64,000 bases of DNA from Burkholderia arboris (GTDB lineage: Bacteria; Pseudomonadota; Gammaproteobacteria; Burkholderiales; Burkholderiaceae): contig NZ_CABVPX010000038.1 of the NCBI RefSeq assembly GCF_902499125.1, forward strand, positions 1 through 64,000. The letters run 5' to 3'. A program made the translations under genes and the position numbers. Of the stretch, positions 43,529 to 52,199 are shown piece after piece (the first letter of the stretch is position 1; each line of letters begins with the position of its first letter). The notes below the pieces were generated by a model. That model searched no databases, was not told where the DNA came from, and was given only the letters and a program-made list of their open reading frames with translations.

Positions 43529-44106
43529 GAAATCAGTCCCTCGTTGATGACGGCAACCGCTACGCATGTACCGGCGCCGCCGTTTCGTCTCGCCGCCGCC
43601 CGCACGCGGTGCGGACGCAGCGGCACTCCGGCAAGTATCTCACTCGCGCGCGAACCTGGCAGAGCGGACAGGTGCCGCACGCGACCGTGCCGCACATTTC
43701 TCGTCTACACTTAGGCACGCGCAAGCGGCGGCAAACCCGTCGCGCCAGCCAAGCGTCCGATGCACGCCCGACCCTGATGCAAACATCATCTGCCGGAACA
43801 TCGATATGCATGCCTTAGCAGACATCCCCCGCATCGCGGGCCCGGTCGCCGCCACCTCGCGCGCCGGCACCTCAATCGCACCATCGCGATGCCGCACGGC
43901 CGTCCCGCCCCGGGCACGGCGGTCCAGTACCTCGTCTTTTCCCGCTTTCACGATCTGATGCACGGCGCCGTACGCGTCGCCGACGCGTGCATCCGCCTGC
44001 CGATCGCGCCCGCCGGCGCCATCCACGCCGAACGGCACCCGCAGTCCGCACGCCCGCAACGAACGGCCGTGCGTCCACGATCCCAACCCATCGAGAGGGC
44101 ATCACC
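43529..44106. other. 578-bp intergenic region, msrA to selenium-binding protein
   Basis: Largest gene-poor stretch in the window. Short frames such as 43806-43958 (50 codons, starting MHALADIP) have no ribosome-binding site or family resemblance, so none is called. A weak -10-like TACACT occurs near 43707. It should carry the divergent promoters of msrA and the methanethiol-oxidase gene, with an unusually long potential leader for the latter. Confidence 0.4.
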
Positions 44107-45513
44107 ATGAGCATGCGGCCTGACCCGACGTTTCACGCCTCGCCGGCGCTTGCGATGCAGGCACCCGCCGAAGAATTTGCCTATACGTTGTTGCTGAGCC
44201 CCGATTTTTCCAGACCCGACGCGCTTGCCGTGATCGACGTGAAGCCCGGTTCGCCGACTTACGGAAAGATCGTGCATACGGTAACGATGCCGAACACCGG
44301 CGACGAGTTTCACCACTTCGGCTGGAATGCGTGCTCGTCGTCGCTGTCGCCGCTGACCGGCCATGCGTTCCTCGAACGCCGCTTCCTGATCATCCCCGGC
44401 CTGCGCTCGTCGCGCATCTACGTGATCGACACGAAGCCGCATCCGACACAGGCGCGCATCCACAAGATCATCGAGCCCGACGAGATCTTCGCGAAGACCG
44501 GCTATTCGCGTCCGCACACCGTACACTGCGGCCCCGAAGGCATTTACGTGAGCACGCTCGGCGGCGCGGGCAAGGACGGCACCGACGGCGCGCCCGGCAT
44601 CTTCATCATGGATTGCGAAACCTTCGACGTGCTCGGCCGCTGGGAGATCGACCGCGGCCCGCAGGACAAGCACTACGACTTCTGGTGGAACCTGCCGCGC
44701 GACTACATGGTGTCGAGCGAGTGGGCGCTGCCGCCGCAGTTCGAAAACGGGATCGTGCCGGCAGACCTGCTCGAGAACAAATACGGGCACCGGCTGCATT
44801 TCTGGGACCTGCGCGCGCGGCGCAACGTGCAGACGATCGATCTCGGCGCGCAGCACCAGATGGCGCTCGAGGTGCGGCCCGCGCACGACCCGGCGCGCGA
44901 ATACGGGTTCGTCGGCGTCGTGGTCGATACGACGAATCTCGAAGGCTCGATCTGGACCTGGTGGCGCGAAGGCGGCAAGTTCCATGTGAAGAAGACCGCG
45001 ACGATCCCGGCCGAGCCGGCCGCGGCCGACGAGCTACCGCCGCTGCTGAAATCGTTCGGCGCGGTGCCGCCGCTCGTGACCGACATCGACCTGTCGCTCG
45101 ACGACCGCTTCCTGTACGTGTCGTGCTGGGGGACCGGCGAGATGCGCCAGTACGACGTGTCGGATCCGCACAACCCGGTGCTCGCGGGGTCGGTACGCAT
45201 CGGCGGCATCGTGCGCCGTGCGCCGCACACGAACGGGCGCAGGTTCGCGGGCGGCCCGCAGATGGTCGAGATCAGCCGCGACGGCCGGCGCGTGTACTGG
45301 ACCAATTCGCTGTATTCGACGTGGGACGACCAGTTCTATCCGGACGGCGTGCCGGGCGCGCAGGTGCTCGCGCATGCGGGGCCGGAAGGCGGGCTGACGC
45401 TCGCCGAAGATTACTGGGTCGAATTCCCCGACGGCTACCGTGCGCACCAGATCCGGCTCGAAGGCGGCGACTGCTCGACCGACTCGTTCTGCTATCCGTC
45501 GGTCCGGCGTTGA
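44107..45513 (+). CDS. Selenium-binding protein / methanethiol oxidase family
   Basis: A 468-residue SBP56-type beta-propeller. Bacterial relatives (MtoX) and human SELENBP1 oxidise methanethiol to formaldehyde, H2S and H2O2. Conserved segments are KIVHTVTMPNTGDEFHHFGWNACSS, TGYSRPHTVHCGPEG, HYDFWWNLPRDYMVSSEW, NKYGHRLHFWDL, and LTDIDLSLDDRFLYVSCWG-like VTDIDLSLDDRFLYVSCWGTGEMRQYDVSDP. Where human SELENBP1 has CSSC, this protein reads CSSS, keeping the first cysteine. No signal peptide is seen, unlike the periplasmic Hyphomicrobium enzyme. Its stop overlaps the start of the next gene (TTGA). Confidence 0.9.
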   Translation: MSMRPDPTFHASPALAMQAPAEEFAYTLLLSPDFSRPDALAVIDVKPGSPTYGKIVHTVTMPNTGDEFHHFGWNACSSSLSPLTGHAFLERRFLIIPGLRSSRIYVIDTKPHPTQARIHKIIEPDEIFAKTGYSRPHTVHCGPEGIYVSTLGGAGKDGTDGAPGIFIMDCETFDVLGRWEIDRGPQDKHYDFWWNLPRDYMVSSEWALPPQFENGIVPADLLENKYGHRLHFWDLRARRNVQTIDLGAQHQMALEVRPAHDPAREYGFVGVVVDTTNLEGSIWTWWREGGKFHVKKTATIPAEPAAADELPPLLKSFGAVPPLVTDIDLSLDDRFLYVSCWGTGEMRQYDVSDPHNPVLAGSVRIGGIVRRAPHTNGRRFAGGPQMVEISRDGRRVYWTNSLYSTWDDQFYPDGVPGAQVLAHAGPEGGLTLAEDYWVEFPDGYRAHQIRLEGGDCSTDSFCYPSVRR

Positions 45514-46175
45514 GCACCGGCCTGCACGCGCAGGCCGCCCTGTGGGCGGCCGTGCTCGCGAGCGGCATCTATCACGGGCTCAATCCCGCGATGGGCTGGC
45601 CGCTCGCGGTGTCGAACGCGCTGATGACGCGCCGCGGCGCCGCGCTCGTCGCGGCGCTCGGCTATCTCGCGCTCGGCCATGCGCTCGCGGTGTTCGCGGT
45701 GATGCTGCCGTTCGGGCTGCTCGCCGCGCTGCTCGCGTGGCAGTCGGCGATCCGGATCGGCGCGAGCGCGCTCGTGATCGGCTTCGGCGCCGTGCTGCTG
45801 ATCCGGCGCAGGCATCCGCGCGCGCTCGCGCGGATCCCGCCCGCGCGGCTCGGCCTGTGGTCGTTCGCGGTCGCGCTCGCGCACGGCGCGGGGCTGATGC
45901 TGGTGCCGATCTATCTCGGGCTGTGCGGGCTCGACGGCGATGCCGGCCACCGCGCGGCCGCGATGCTCGTCGATGCGCATCTCGGGATGGCGCTCGTCGT
46001 CGCGGCCGTGCATGCGGCCGCGATGATCGCCGCCGGCGGCGGGCTCGCGTGGCTCGTGTACCGCTATCTCGGACTGAAGTTCGTATCGCGAAGCTGGTTC
46101 AATCTCGATGCGGTGTGGGCATCGAGCCTGATCGTGACAGGCGCGCTGTCCCTCGGGCTGGCAGCGGCGCGCTAG
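45510..46175 (+). CDS. Multipass membrane protein coupled to the methanethiol-oxidase gene
   Basis: A 221-residue inner-membrane protein I cannot name. Translation probably starts at TTG 45510, overlapping the upstream TGA (TTGA); no ATG is available before the first helix. About six hydrophobic segments are visible, with GIYHGLNPAMGWPLAVSNAL near the N-terminus, GYLALGHALAVFAVMLPFG, and a conserved-looking ALAHGAGLMLVPIYLGL in the middle. The HGLNPAMGW and AHGAGLML histidines recall metal-transporter motifs (NicO/HupE), but the spacing differs. Strict coupling suggests a role in methanethiol or selenium/sulfur metabolism, for example product export or metal supply. Confidence 0.75.
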   Translation: MSTGLHAQAALWAAVLASGIYHGLNPAMGWPLAVSNALMTRRGAALVAALGYLALGHALAVFAVMLPFGLLAALLAWQSAIRIGASALVIGFGAVLLIRRRHPRALARIPPARLGLWSFAVALAHGAGLMLVPIYLGLCGLDGDAGHRAAAMLVDAHLGMALVVAAVHAAAMIAAGGGLAWLVYRYLGLKFVSRSWFNLDAVWASSLIVTGALSLGLAAAR

Positions 46176-46476
46176 CGCGGGGATCGATGGCAGGCATGAT
46201 GCGGCGCTGCCGGTTGGCGCAGCAGGCCTGCTTGAAAAACGCGACAGAACGGCGATGCCGGCCGCCCGCGATGCGCATCGAGCAGCGCGCCGCAGTGTTC
46301 GGTACGCCACCTTGCCCCCGCAATGCACCGTCCGGCCGGGCCCGGCGGCTGCGATTCCGCTAAAATCGGGCCATGCGCACCCCTTCCCAATCGACCGCCT
46401 TGTCGCCTTTCGTCCGCCGTGCCCGCCCCGTCCGCGTCGCGCCGCGCCTGCCCGTCTCGTTCCGGATGGTGGCCCG
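46176..46476. other. 301-bp intergenic region before the flavin reductase
   Basis: No gene found. A -10-like TAAAAT occurs near 46361 in CGCTAAAATCGGG, about 110 bp before the flavin reductase. No terminator hairpin with a U-tract follows the membrane protein. Confidence 0.35.
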
Positions 46477-46986
46477 ATGAGCCGCGCCAACCCGCCGGAT
46501 TTCGACGCGGCCGCGTTCCGGCAGGCACTCGGCCAGTTCGCGACGGGCGTGACGGTGATCACGACGCGCGCGCCGTCCGGGCAGCTGATCGGCATCACCG
46601 CCAGCTCGTTCAACTCGGTCTCGCTCGATCCGCCGCTCGTGCTGTGGAGCCTCGCGCACAAATCGGCGTCGACGCCCGTGTTCCGCGGCAACAGCCATTA
46701 CGTGGTGAACGTGCTCGCGGCGTCGCAGCTCGACCTGTGCAAGCGCTTCTCGACCTACAAGGGCGACCGCTTCGAAGGGATCGCGCATGCGGCCGGCAAC
46801 TCGGGGATGCCCGTGCTCGACGGCGCGCTCGCCTGGTTCGAATGCCACAACCGCAGCCGCTACGATGAAGGCGACCACGTGATCTTCGTCGGCGAAGTCG
46901 AACGCTGCGGCGTGCGCGCGGTATCGGACACGGCCCCGCCGCTCGTCTTCCACGGCGGCGGCTTCCACGGCCTCACACCGCTTTGA
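46477..46986 (+). CDS. Flavin reductase family protein
   Basis: A 169-residue flavin-binding split-barrel protein of the HpaC/DIM6-NTAB family, supplying reduced FMN or FAD to partner monooxygenases. Family motifs are FRQALGQFATGVTVITTRAPSG near the start, GITASSFNSVSLDPPLVLWSLAHKSAS, and HVIFVGEVERCG, with a GGGFHG end. The partner monooxygenase is not in the window. It is convergent with kynR, overlapping by 14 bases. A role linked to kynurenine or anthranilate breakdown is possible but not shown. Confidence 0.9.
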   Translation: MSRANPPDFDAAAFRQALGQFATGVTVITTRAPSGQLIGITASSFNSVSLDPPLVLWSLAHKSASTPVFRGNSHYVVNVLAASQLDLCKRFSTYKGDRFEGIAHAAGNSGMPVLDGALAWFECHNRSRYDEGDHVIFVGEVERCGVRAVSDTAPPLVFHGGGFHGLTPL

Positions 46987-47473
46987 TCGCCCCCGTGCGC
47001 GCCAGCCCGACCGGCGCGCCCGCTTCATCCTTCAGCGTCTGCAGCACGATGTTCGAACGGATGTCCATCACCCCGGGCGCCTTGTAGAGCCGGTTCAGGA
47101 CGAAATCCGAATAGTGCTTGAGGTTGTGCGCGAGCACGCGCAGCAGATAGTGGCTCTCGCCCGTCACGACGAATGCGCCGACCACCTCCGGCCATTCGCG
47201 CAGCGCTTCCGCGAAGCGCTCGTGCCATTGATTCTCTTCGTTGCGCATCGACACCTGCACGAATGCCTCGAGCTCGAAGCCGAGCTTCTCGCGGCTCAGG
47301 CACGCGCGATAGTGCTCGATCACGCCCTGCTCCTCGAGCAGGCGCATGCGGCGCAGGCAGGCGGATGGCGAAAGCGAAATGCGTTCCGCCAGGTCGAGAT
47401 TGCTGATTCTGCCCTCCTCCTGCAGTACCGCCAGAATCCGGCAGTCGGTGGCATCGAGCGTGATCGCGTGCAT
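46973..47473 (-). CDS. kynR: Lrp/AsnC family regulator, probable KynR
   Basis: A 166-residue regulator. The N-terminal helix-turn-helix is LDATDCRILAVLQEEGRISNLDLAERISLSPSACLRRMRLLEEQG, and the C-terminal RAM/AsnC effector domain ends with DIRSNIVLQTLK. It is divergent from kynB-kynU-kynA; in Pseudomonas an Lrp-type KynR at this position activates the operon in response to kynurenine. A perfect CAATCC-GGC-GGATTG palindrome lies 39 bp upstream of its start, a likely operator. Confidence 0.9.
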   Translation of the reverse strand: MHAITLDATDCRILAVLQEEGRISNLDLAERISLSPSACLRRMRLLEEQGVIEHYRACLSREKLGFELEAFVQVSMRNEENQWHERFAEALREWPEVVGAFVVTGESHYLLRVLAHNLKHYSDFVLNRLYKAPGVMDIRSNIVLQTLKDEAGAPVGLARTGAIKAV

Positions 47474-47511
47474 TTTTGGTCCCCGTTTTCCCTCTGAGTC
47501 GAATTATCTGC

Positions 47512-47526
47512 CAATCCGGCGGATTG
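47512..47526. promoter_or_regulatory. Palindrome in the kynR-kynB divergent region, candidate KynR operator
   Basis: CAATCC-GGC-GGATTG is a perfect 6-3-6 inverted repeat. It lies 39 bp before kynR and 78 bp before kynB. A TATCAT -10-like element for kynB follows at about 47568. Lrp-type regulators bind such short palindromes; the assignment is inference. Confidence 0.5.
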
Positions 47527-47603
47527 TCCATGTTTATTTCGCAAGCACTTTCTGCGAGCGTCCACCTATCATTCGAAGGATCGATTCACCGATTCGTCAT
47601 GCC

Positions 47604-48245
47604 ATGGACACTCTCTGGGACATCTCGCCGCCTGTCAGCCCCGCCACCCCCGTGTGGCCGGGTGATACGCCGGTTTCCGTCGAACGCGTGTGGCGGATGG
47701 AGGCCGGCTCGCCGGTCAACGTCGCGCGCCTGACGTTGTCGCCGCACACGGGCGCGCATTGCGACGCGCCGCTGCACTACGACGCCGACGGCGCCCCGAT
47801 CGGCGCCGTGCCGCTCGACACCTATCTCGGCCCGTGCCGCGTGATCCATTGCATCGGCGCGTCGCCGGTCGTGCAGCCGGCCGACATCGCGACCGCGCTC
47901 GACAACGTGCCGCCGCGCGTGCTGCTGCGCACGTATGCGCGTGCCAACGTAGAACAGTGGGACAGCCATTTCTGCGCAGTCGCGCCCGAAACCGTCGATC
48001 TGCTCGCCGCGCATGGCGTGAAGCTGATCGGCATCGATACGCCGTCGCTCGACCCGCAGGAATCGAAGACGATGGATGCCCATCACCGCGTGCGTGCGCA
48101 CCGGATGGCGATCCTCGAAGGCATCGTGCTCGACGACGTGCCGCCCGGCGACTACGAACTGATCGCACTGCCGCTGAAGTTCGCGACGCTCGACGCGAGC
48201 CCGGTGCGCGCGGTACTGCGCGCGCTGCCTGCACGTGCCTCCTGA
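47604..48245 (+). CDS. kynB: Kynurenine formamidase
   Basis: A 213-residue metal-dependent cyclase-family hydrolase converting N-formylkynurenine to kynurenine and formate. Start MDTLWDISPPVSPATPVWPGDTP; metal-binding SPHTGAHCDAPLHYDADGAPIG with the HxGTHxDxPxH-type motif, then GIDTPSLDP and the DAHHRVRAHRMAILEG signature. First gene of kynBUA, 25 bp before kynU. Confidence 0.97.
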   Translation: MDTLWDISPPVSPATPVWPGDTPVSVERVWRMEAGSPVNVARLTLSPHTGAHCDAPLHYDADGAPIGAVPLDTYLGPCRVIHCIGASPVVQPADIATALDNVPPRVLLRTYARANVEQWDSHFCAVAPETVDLLAAHGVKLIGIDTPSLDPQESKTMDAHHRVRAHRMAILEGIVLDDVPPGDYELIALPLKFATLDASPVRAVLRALPARAS

Positions 48246-48270
48246 TTACCCCGACCCACGACCCCACATC

Positions 48271-49524
48271 ATGATCAAGACCCGTGAAGACGCGCTCGCG
48301 CTCGACCGCGATGACCCGCTCGCCCCGCTGCGCAGCCAGTTCTCCCTGCCCGATGGCGTAATCTACCTCGACGGCAACTCGCTCGGCGCGCAGCCAAGCG
48401 CCTCGGCCGCCCGCGCGCAGCAGGTGATCGGCGCCGAATGGGGCGAAGGCCTGATCCGCAGCTGGAACACGGCCGGCTGGTTCGCGCTGCCGCGCCGTCT
48501 CGGCGACAAGCTCGCGACGCTGATCGGCGGCGCACCGGGCGAAACGGTCGTCACCGACACCATCTCGATCAACCTGTTCAAGCTGCTGTCGGCGATGCTG
48601 CGCCATCAGGCCGAACGTGCGCCCGAGCGCCGCGTGATCGTGTCGGAGCGCTCGAACTTCCCGACCGACCTGTATATCGCGCAGGGGCTGATCGAACAGC
48701 TCGGCGGCGATTACGAGCTGCGCCTGATCGACGATCCGGCCGACCTGCCGGCCGCGCTCGGCGCGGACACGGCCGTCGCGATGATCACGCACGTGAACTA
48801 CCGCACCGGCTACATGCACGACATGCCGGCCGTCACGCAACTCGTGCACGACGCGGGCGCGCTGATGCTGTGGGATCTTGCGCACTCGGCCGGCGCGGTG
48901 CCGGTCAATCTCAACGGCGCGCGCGCGGACGGCGCGGTCGGCTGCACATACAAGTACCTGAACGGCGGCCCCGGCTCGCCCGCGTTCGTGTGGGTGCCGC
49001 AGCGCCATCTCGCGCATTTCTCGCAGCCGCTGTCGGGCTGGTGGGGCCACCGCGCGCCGTTCGCGATGCAGCCGGCCTTCGCGCCCGATCCGGGCATCGC
49101 ACGCTTCCTGTGCGGCACGCAGCCGATCGTGTCGATGTCGATGGTCGAATGCGGGCTCGACGTGTTCCTGCAGACTGACATGCACGCGATCCGCCGCAAG
49201 TCGCTCGCGCTGACCGACGCGTTCATCGCGCTCGTCGAAGCGCGCTGCGCAGGCCTGTCGCTCAAGCTCGTCACGCCGCGCGCACATCACCAGCGCGGCT
49301 CGCAGGCAAGCTTCGAGCATCCGCACGGCTACGAAGTGATGCAGGCGCTGATCGCGCGCGGCGTGATCGGCGACTACCGCGAGCCGTACGTGCTGCGCTT
49401 CGGCTTCACGCCGCTCTACACGCGTTTCGCCGATGTGTGGGATGCCGTCGAGACGCTGCGCGACATCCTCGCCACCGACGCGTGGAAGGCGCCCGAGTTC
49501 GCCGAACGCGGCGCGGTGACCTGA
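48271..49524 (+). CDS. kynU: Kynureninase
   Basis: A 417-residue PLP enzyme cleaving kynurenine to anthranilate and alanine. YLDGNSLGAQP near the start, the substrate-binding RSWNTAGWF, and the PLP-lysine motif GCTYKYLNGGPGSPAF are characteristic, along with HNVNYRTGYMHDM-like THVNYRTGYMHD. The start at 48271 (MIKTREDALALD) follows kynB by 25 bp. It acts directly after KynB and KynA in tryptophan catabolism. Confidence 0.97.
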   Translation: MIKTREDALALDRDDPLAPLRSQFSLPDGVIYLDGNSLGAQPSASAARAQQVIGAEWGEGLIRSWNTAGWFALPRRLGDKLATLIGGAPGETVVTDTISINLFKLLSAMLRHQAERAPERRVIVSERSNFPTDLYIAQGLIEQLGGDYELRLIDDPADLPAALGADTAVAMITHVNYRTGYMHDMPAVTQLVHDAGALMLWDLAHSAGAVPVNLNGARADGAVGCTYKYLNGGPGSPAFVWVPQRHLAHFSQPLSGWWGHRAPFAMQPAFAPDPGIARFLCGTQPIVSMSMVECGLDVFLQTDMHAIRRKSLALTDAFIALVEARCAGLSLKLVTPRAHHQRGSQASFEHPHGYEVMQALIARGVIGDYREPYVLRFGFTPLYTRFADVWDAVETLRDILATDAWKAPEFAERGAVT

Positions 49525-49587
49525 CCGGTTTTGCCCGGCGCGCGCGCCGCGCGCCAGGCCCCCCGTCATTCAAATCTGGAGAGAGTC

Positions 49588-50526
49588 GTGAATTCTGGTC
49601 ATATGCAGCCACCCGGCGAAGACGCGCCGGCGGGCTGCCCGTTCTCGGGCGCACGCGCCGCACAACCGGCGCAGGCCGCGCACGAGGCGCCGCACGTGCC
49701 GGGCGATGCCGGCTGGCACAACGCGCAGCTCGATTTCTCGAAGTCGATGAGCTATGGCGACTACCTGTCGCTGAATTCGATCCTCGACGCGCAGCATCCG
49801 CTGTCGCCCGATCACAACGAGATGCTGTTCATCATCCAGCATCAGACGAGCGAGCTGTGGATGAAGCTCGCGCTGTTCGAACTGCGCGGCGCACTCGACG
49901 CGGTGCGCACCGACGCGCTGCCGCCCGCATTCAAGATGCTTGCGCGCGTGTCGCGGATTCTCGAGCAGCTGGTTCAGGCGTGGAGCGTGCTGTCGACGAT
50001 GACGCCGTCCGAATACTCGGCGATGCGTCCGTATCTCGGCCAGTCGTCCGGCTTCCAGTCGTACCAGTACCGGCAGCTCGAATTCCTGCTCGGCAACAAG
50101 AACACGCAGATGCTGCAGCCGCACGCGCACCGGCCCGACATCCTCGGACAGGTGCGCGCAACGCTCGAAGCGCCGTCGTTCTACGACGAAGTCGTGCGCC
50201 TGCTCGCGCGGCGTGGTTTCCCGATCGCGCCCGAGCGGCTCGAGCACGACTGGACGCAGCCGACGCGGCACGACGAAACCGTCGAAGCCGCGTGGCTCGA
50301 GGTGTATCGCCACCCGCAGCAACACTGGGAGCTGTACGAGATGGCCGAGGAGCTGGTCGACCTCGAAGACGCGTTCCGCCAGTGGCGCTTCCGTCACGTG
50401 ACGACGGTCGAACGCATCATCGGCTTCAAGCAGGGCACCGGCGGCACGAGCGGCGCGCCGTACCTGCGCAAGATGCTCGACGTCGTGCTGTTCCCGGAAC
50501 TCTGGCACGTGCGCACCACGCTGTAA
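49588..50526 (+). CDS. kynA: Tryptophan 2,3-dioxygenase
   Basis: A 312-residue haem enzyme opening the indole ring of tryptophan to N-formylkynurenine, the first pathway step. The core motifs are LDFSKSMSYGDYLSLNSILDAQHPLSPDHNEMLFIIQHQTSELWMKLALFE, the FQSYQYRQLEFLLGNKN segment, and VERIIGFKQGTGGTSGAPYL near the end; the haem-ligand His is conserved. I choose the GTG at 49588 because GGAGAGAG lies just upstream; an ATG at 49603 is about 20 bases from it. It follows kynU by 63 bp. Confidence 0.97.
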   Translation: MNSGHMQPPGEDAPAGCPFSGARAAQPAQAAHEAPHVPGDAGWHNAQLDFSKSMSYGDYLSLNSILDAQHPLSPDHNEMLFIIQHQTSELWMKLALFELRGALDAVRTDALPPAFKMLARVSRILEQLVQAWSVLSTMTPSEYSAMRPYLGQSSGFQSYQYRQLEFLLGNKNTQMLQPHAHRPDILGQVRATLEAPSFYDEVVRLLARRGFPIAPERLEHDWTQPTRHDETVEAAWLEVYRHPQQHWELYEMAEELVDLEDAFRQWRFRHVTTVERIIGFKQGTGGTSGAPYLRKMLDVVLFPELWHVRTTL

Positions 50527-50546
50527 CGCGCGTCCCGCGCCCGCCG

Positions 50547-51944
50547 TCACGACGACGTGCGGGCCAGCTCCTCCCCTTCGCGCGGCGCCGCCTGCGCGCG
50601 CGACAGCCGCGGAATGTGCCGCCGCACCGCGAGCAGCGCGATGCACACGACACCCATCGCGACGGCCAGCATCGTCAGATACGCGCCCGCGCCGCCCGTC
50701 GTGATCACGATTGCGCCCGCGAACGCGCTGAGGATCGCGCCGAGCCGGCCGAACGCAAGCGCACTCGCGGTGCCCGTCGCACGCACGGCCGTCGGATAGA
50801 TGTACGCGCAAAGCGCATACATCGTCGACTGCACCGCGTTGACGAACAGCCCGTGCAGGCCGAGCCCGACGATCAGCCAGCTCGTATGGCGGCTGGCATC
50901 GACCCCCATAAGCCACACCGCACTCGCCGCGCCGCCGATGCTGCACAGCGCGAGCGGCCAGCGCGACCCCGCATGCGCGATCGCCCATGCGCACAGCAGC
51001 GCGCCGATCACGCCGCCGAGGTTGTACGCGGTGAGCCCCGCCCCCGCGACCGACACGCTCAGCCCGCTCGCCGCGAGCATCGTCGGCAGCCAGCTGAACG
51101 CCGCGTACACCGCGAGCAGGCACATGAAGAACGCACACCACAGCGCGATCGTGTCGCGCGCCTGACCGCTCGCGAACAGCGCGCCGAAGCCGCTGCGGCC
51201 GCCGGCCGCGCGCGCGTCCTTCATGTCGGTGAACACGGTGCCCGGTGCGACCGGCCGCTGCATCCTGGCGAGCAGCGCGGCGAGTTCCGGCCAGCGCGCG
51301 GAACGCCGCGCGAGATAGCGCGGCGATTCCGGCAGCGCACGCACGAGCACGAAACCAAGCACGAGCGGCAGCGCGCCGCCCGCGAAGAACAGCCCGCGCC
51401 AGCCGTAGCGCGGCAGCACCTCGTGCGCGAACAGGCCGGCCAGCATGCCGCCGAGCGGCACGCAGACGATCGTTGCCGTCACCATCATCGTGCGGCGCCG
51501 CGCAGGCGTGTATTCGGCCGTCATCGTCGTGGCTGTCGGCAGCGCGCCGCCGATCCCGAGCCCCGCGACGAAGCGCAGCACCGCGATCGCCGCGACGTCG
51601 GGCGCGAAGCCGATCGCGCAGGTCGCGATGCCGAACAGGAACACGCTGCCGATCACGGCCTGGCGGCGGCCGAAGCGGTCCGCGACGATCCCCGCGCACG
51701 CGCTGCCGATGCCCATCCCGATCAGCCCGGCCGCGACGGCCGGCGCGAACGCGCCGCGCGTAATGCCCCATTCGCGGATCAGCACCGGAATCGCGAAGCC
51801 GATCAGTTGGCCGTCGAAGCCGTCGAGCACGATCGCGAGCGCGGCAAGCAGCACCACGCAGCGCTGCATCGTCGTGAACGGCCCGTCGTCGAGCGTCGTG
51901 CCGATGTCGACCGACGGCGCCGGCAATCCGTCGCGCGTGCTCAT
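50547..51944 (-). CDS. MFS transporter, aromatic acid:H+ symporter (AAHS) type
   Basis: A 465-residue inner-membrane protein with 12 predicted helices. The AAHS signature is visible as LAIVLDGFDGQLIGFAIPVL in helix 1, motif A GIVADRFGRRQAVIG between helices 2 and 3, and LRFVAGLGIGGALPTATTMTAEYTPARRRTMMV. Relatives (PcaK, BenK, MhpT) import aromatic acids. It ends the benzoylformate decarboxylase operon, so uptake of mandelate, phenylglyoxylate or benzoate is a fair guess. GGGAGG precedes the ATG, which overlaps the stop of a small upstream ORF (ATGA). Confidence 0.88.
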   Translation of the reverse strand: MSTRDGLPAPSVDIGTTLDDGPFTTMQRCVVLLAALAIVLDGFDGQLIGFAIPVLIREWGITRGAFAPAVAAGLIGMGIGSACAGIVADRFGRRQAVIGSVFLFGIATCAIGFAPDVAAIAVLRFVAGLGIGGALPTATTMTAEYTPARRRTMMVTATIVCVPLGGMLAGLFAHEVLPRYGWRGLFFAGGALPLVLGFVLVRALPESPRYLARRSARWPELAALLARMQRPVAPGTVFTDMKDARAAGGRSGFGALFASGQARDTIALWCAFFMCLLAVYAAFSWLPTMLAASGLSVSVAGAGLTAYNLGGVIGALLCAWAIAHAGSRWPLALCSIGGAASAVWLMGVDASRHTSWLIVGLGLHGLFVNAVQSTMYALCAYIYPTAVRATGTASALAFGRLGAILSAFAGAIVITTGGAGAYLTMLAVAMGVVCIALLAVRRHIPRLSRAQAAPREGEELARTSS

Positions 51945-52024
51945 GCGGCCTCCCGTGCACCGCCCATCGGCGGCAACGTGCGCGACCGGCGCGCGGCAAG
52001 ACAACGGCATTCGATGGCTTTCAT
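51941..52024 (-). CDS. Small ORF (27 codons) translationally coupled to the MFS transporter
   Basis: Opens with ATG at 52024 after the good Shine-Dalgarno CTGGAGACGCC and reads MKAIECRCLAARRSRTL..., ending GAREAA with a TGA that overlaps the MFS start codon (ATGA). It is basic, with Cys-Arg-Cys near the N-terminus, and resembles no known family. It could be a leader peptide that opens the MFS start site, or a real micropeptide. Support is positional: strong ribosome-binding site and exact overlap. Confidence 0.45.
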   Translation of the reverse strand: MKAIECRCLAARRSRTLPPMGGAREAA

Positions 52025-52199
52025 GGCGTCTCCAGTTGCCCGGGCTGGCGCGCGCACGCGTGCCCGGATCGCTTGCAGCGCGGCCGGCGTCGATGCGCCG
52101 GTGCCCGCGCGGTGTCCCATCCGTGTCGATCCGGCGCCATCGGCCATAGGTCGTGCGCGCGGCTCGTCATGCGGCGCCAGCCGGCCGCCGGCCTGATGC

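Noticed and set aside
43806..43958. A 50-codon ORF in the intergenic region before the selenium-binding protein gene
   Set aside because: No ribosome-binding site, shadow-like Arg/Ser/Pro composition, and no overlap or coupling to a neighbour.
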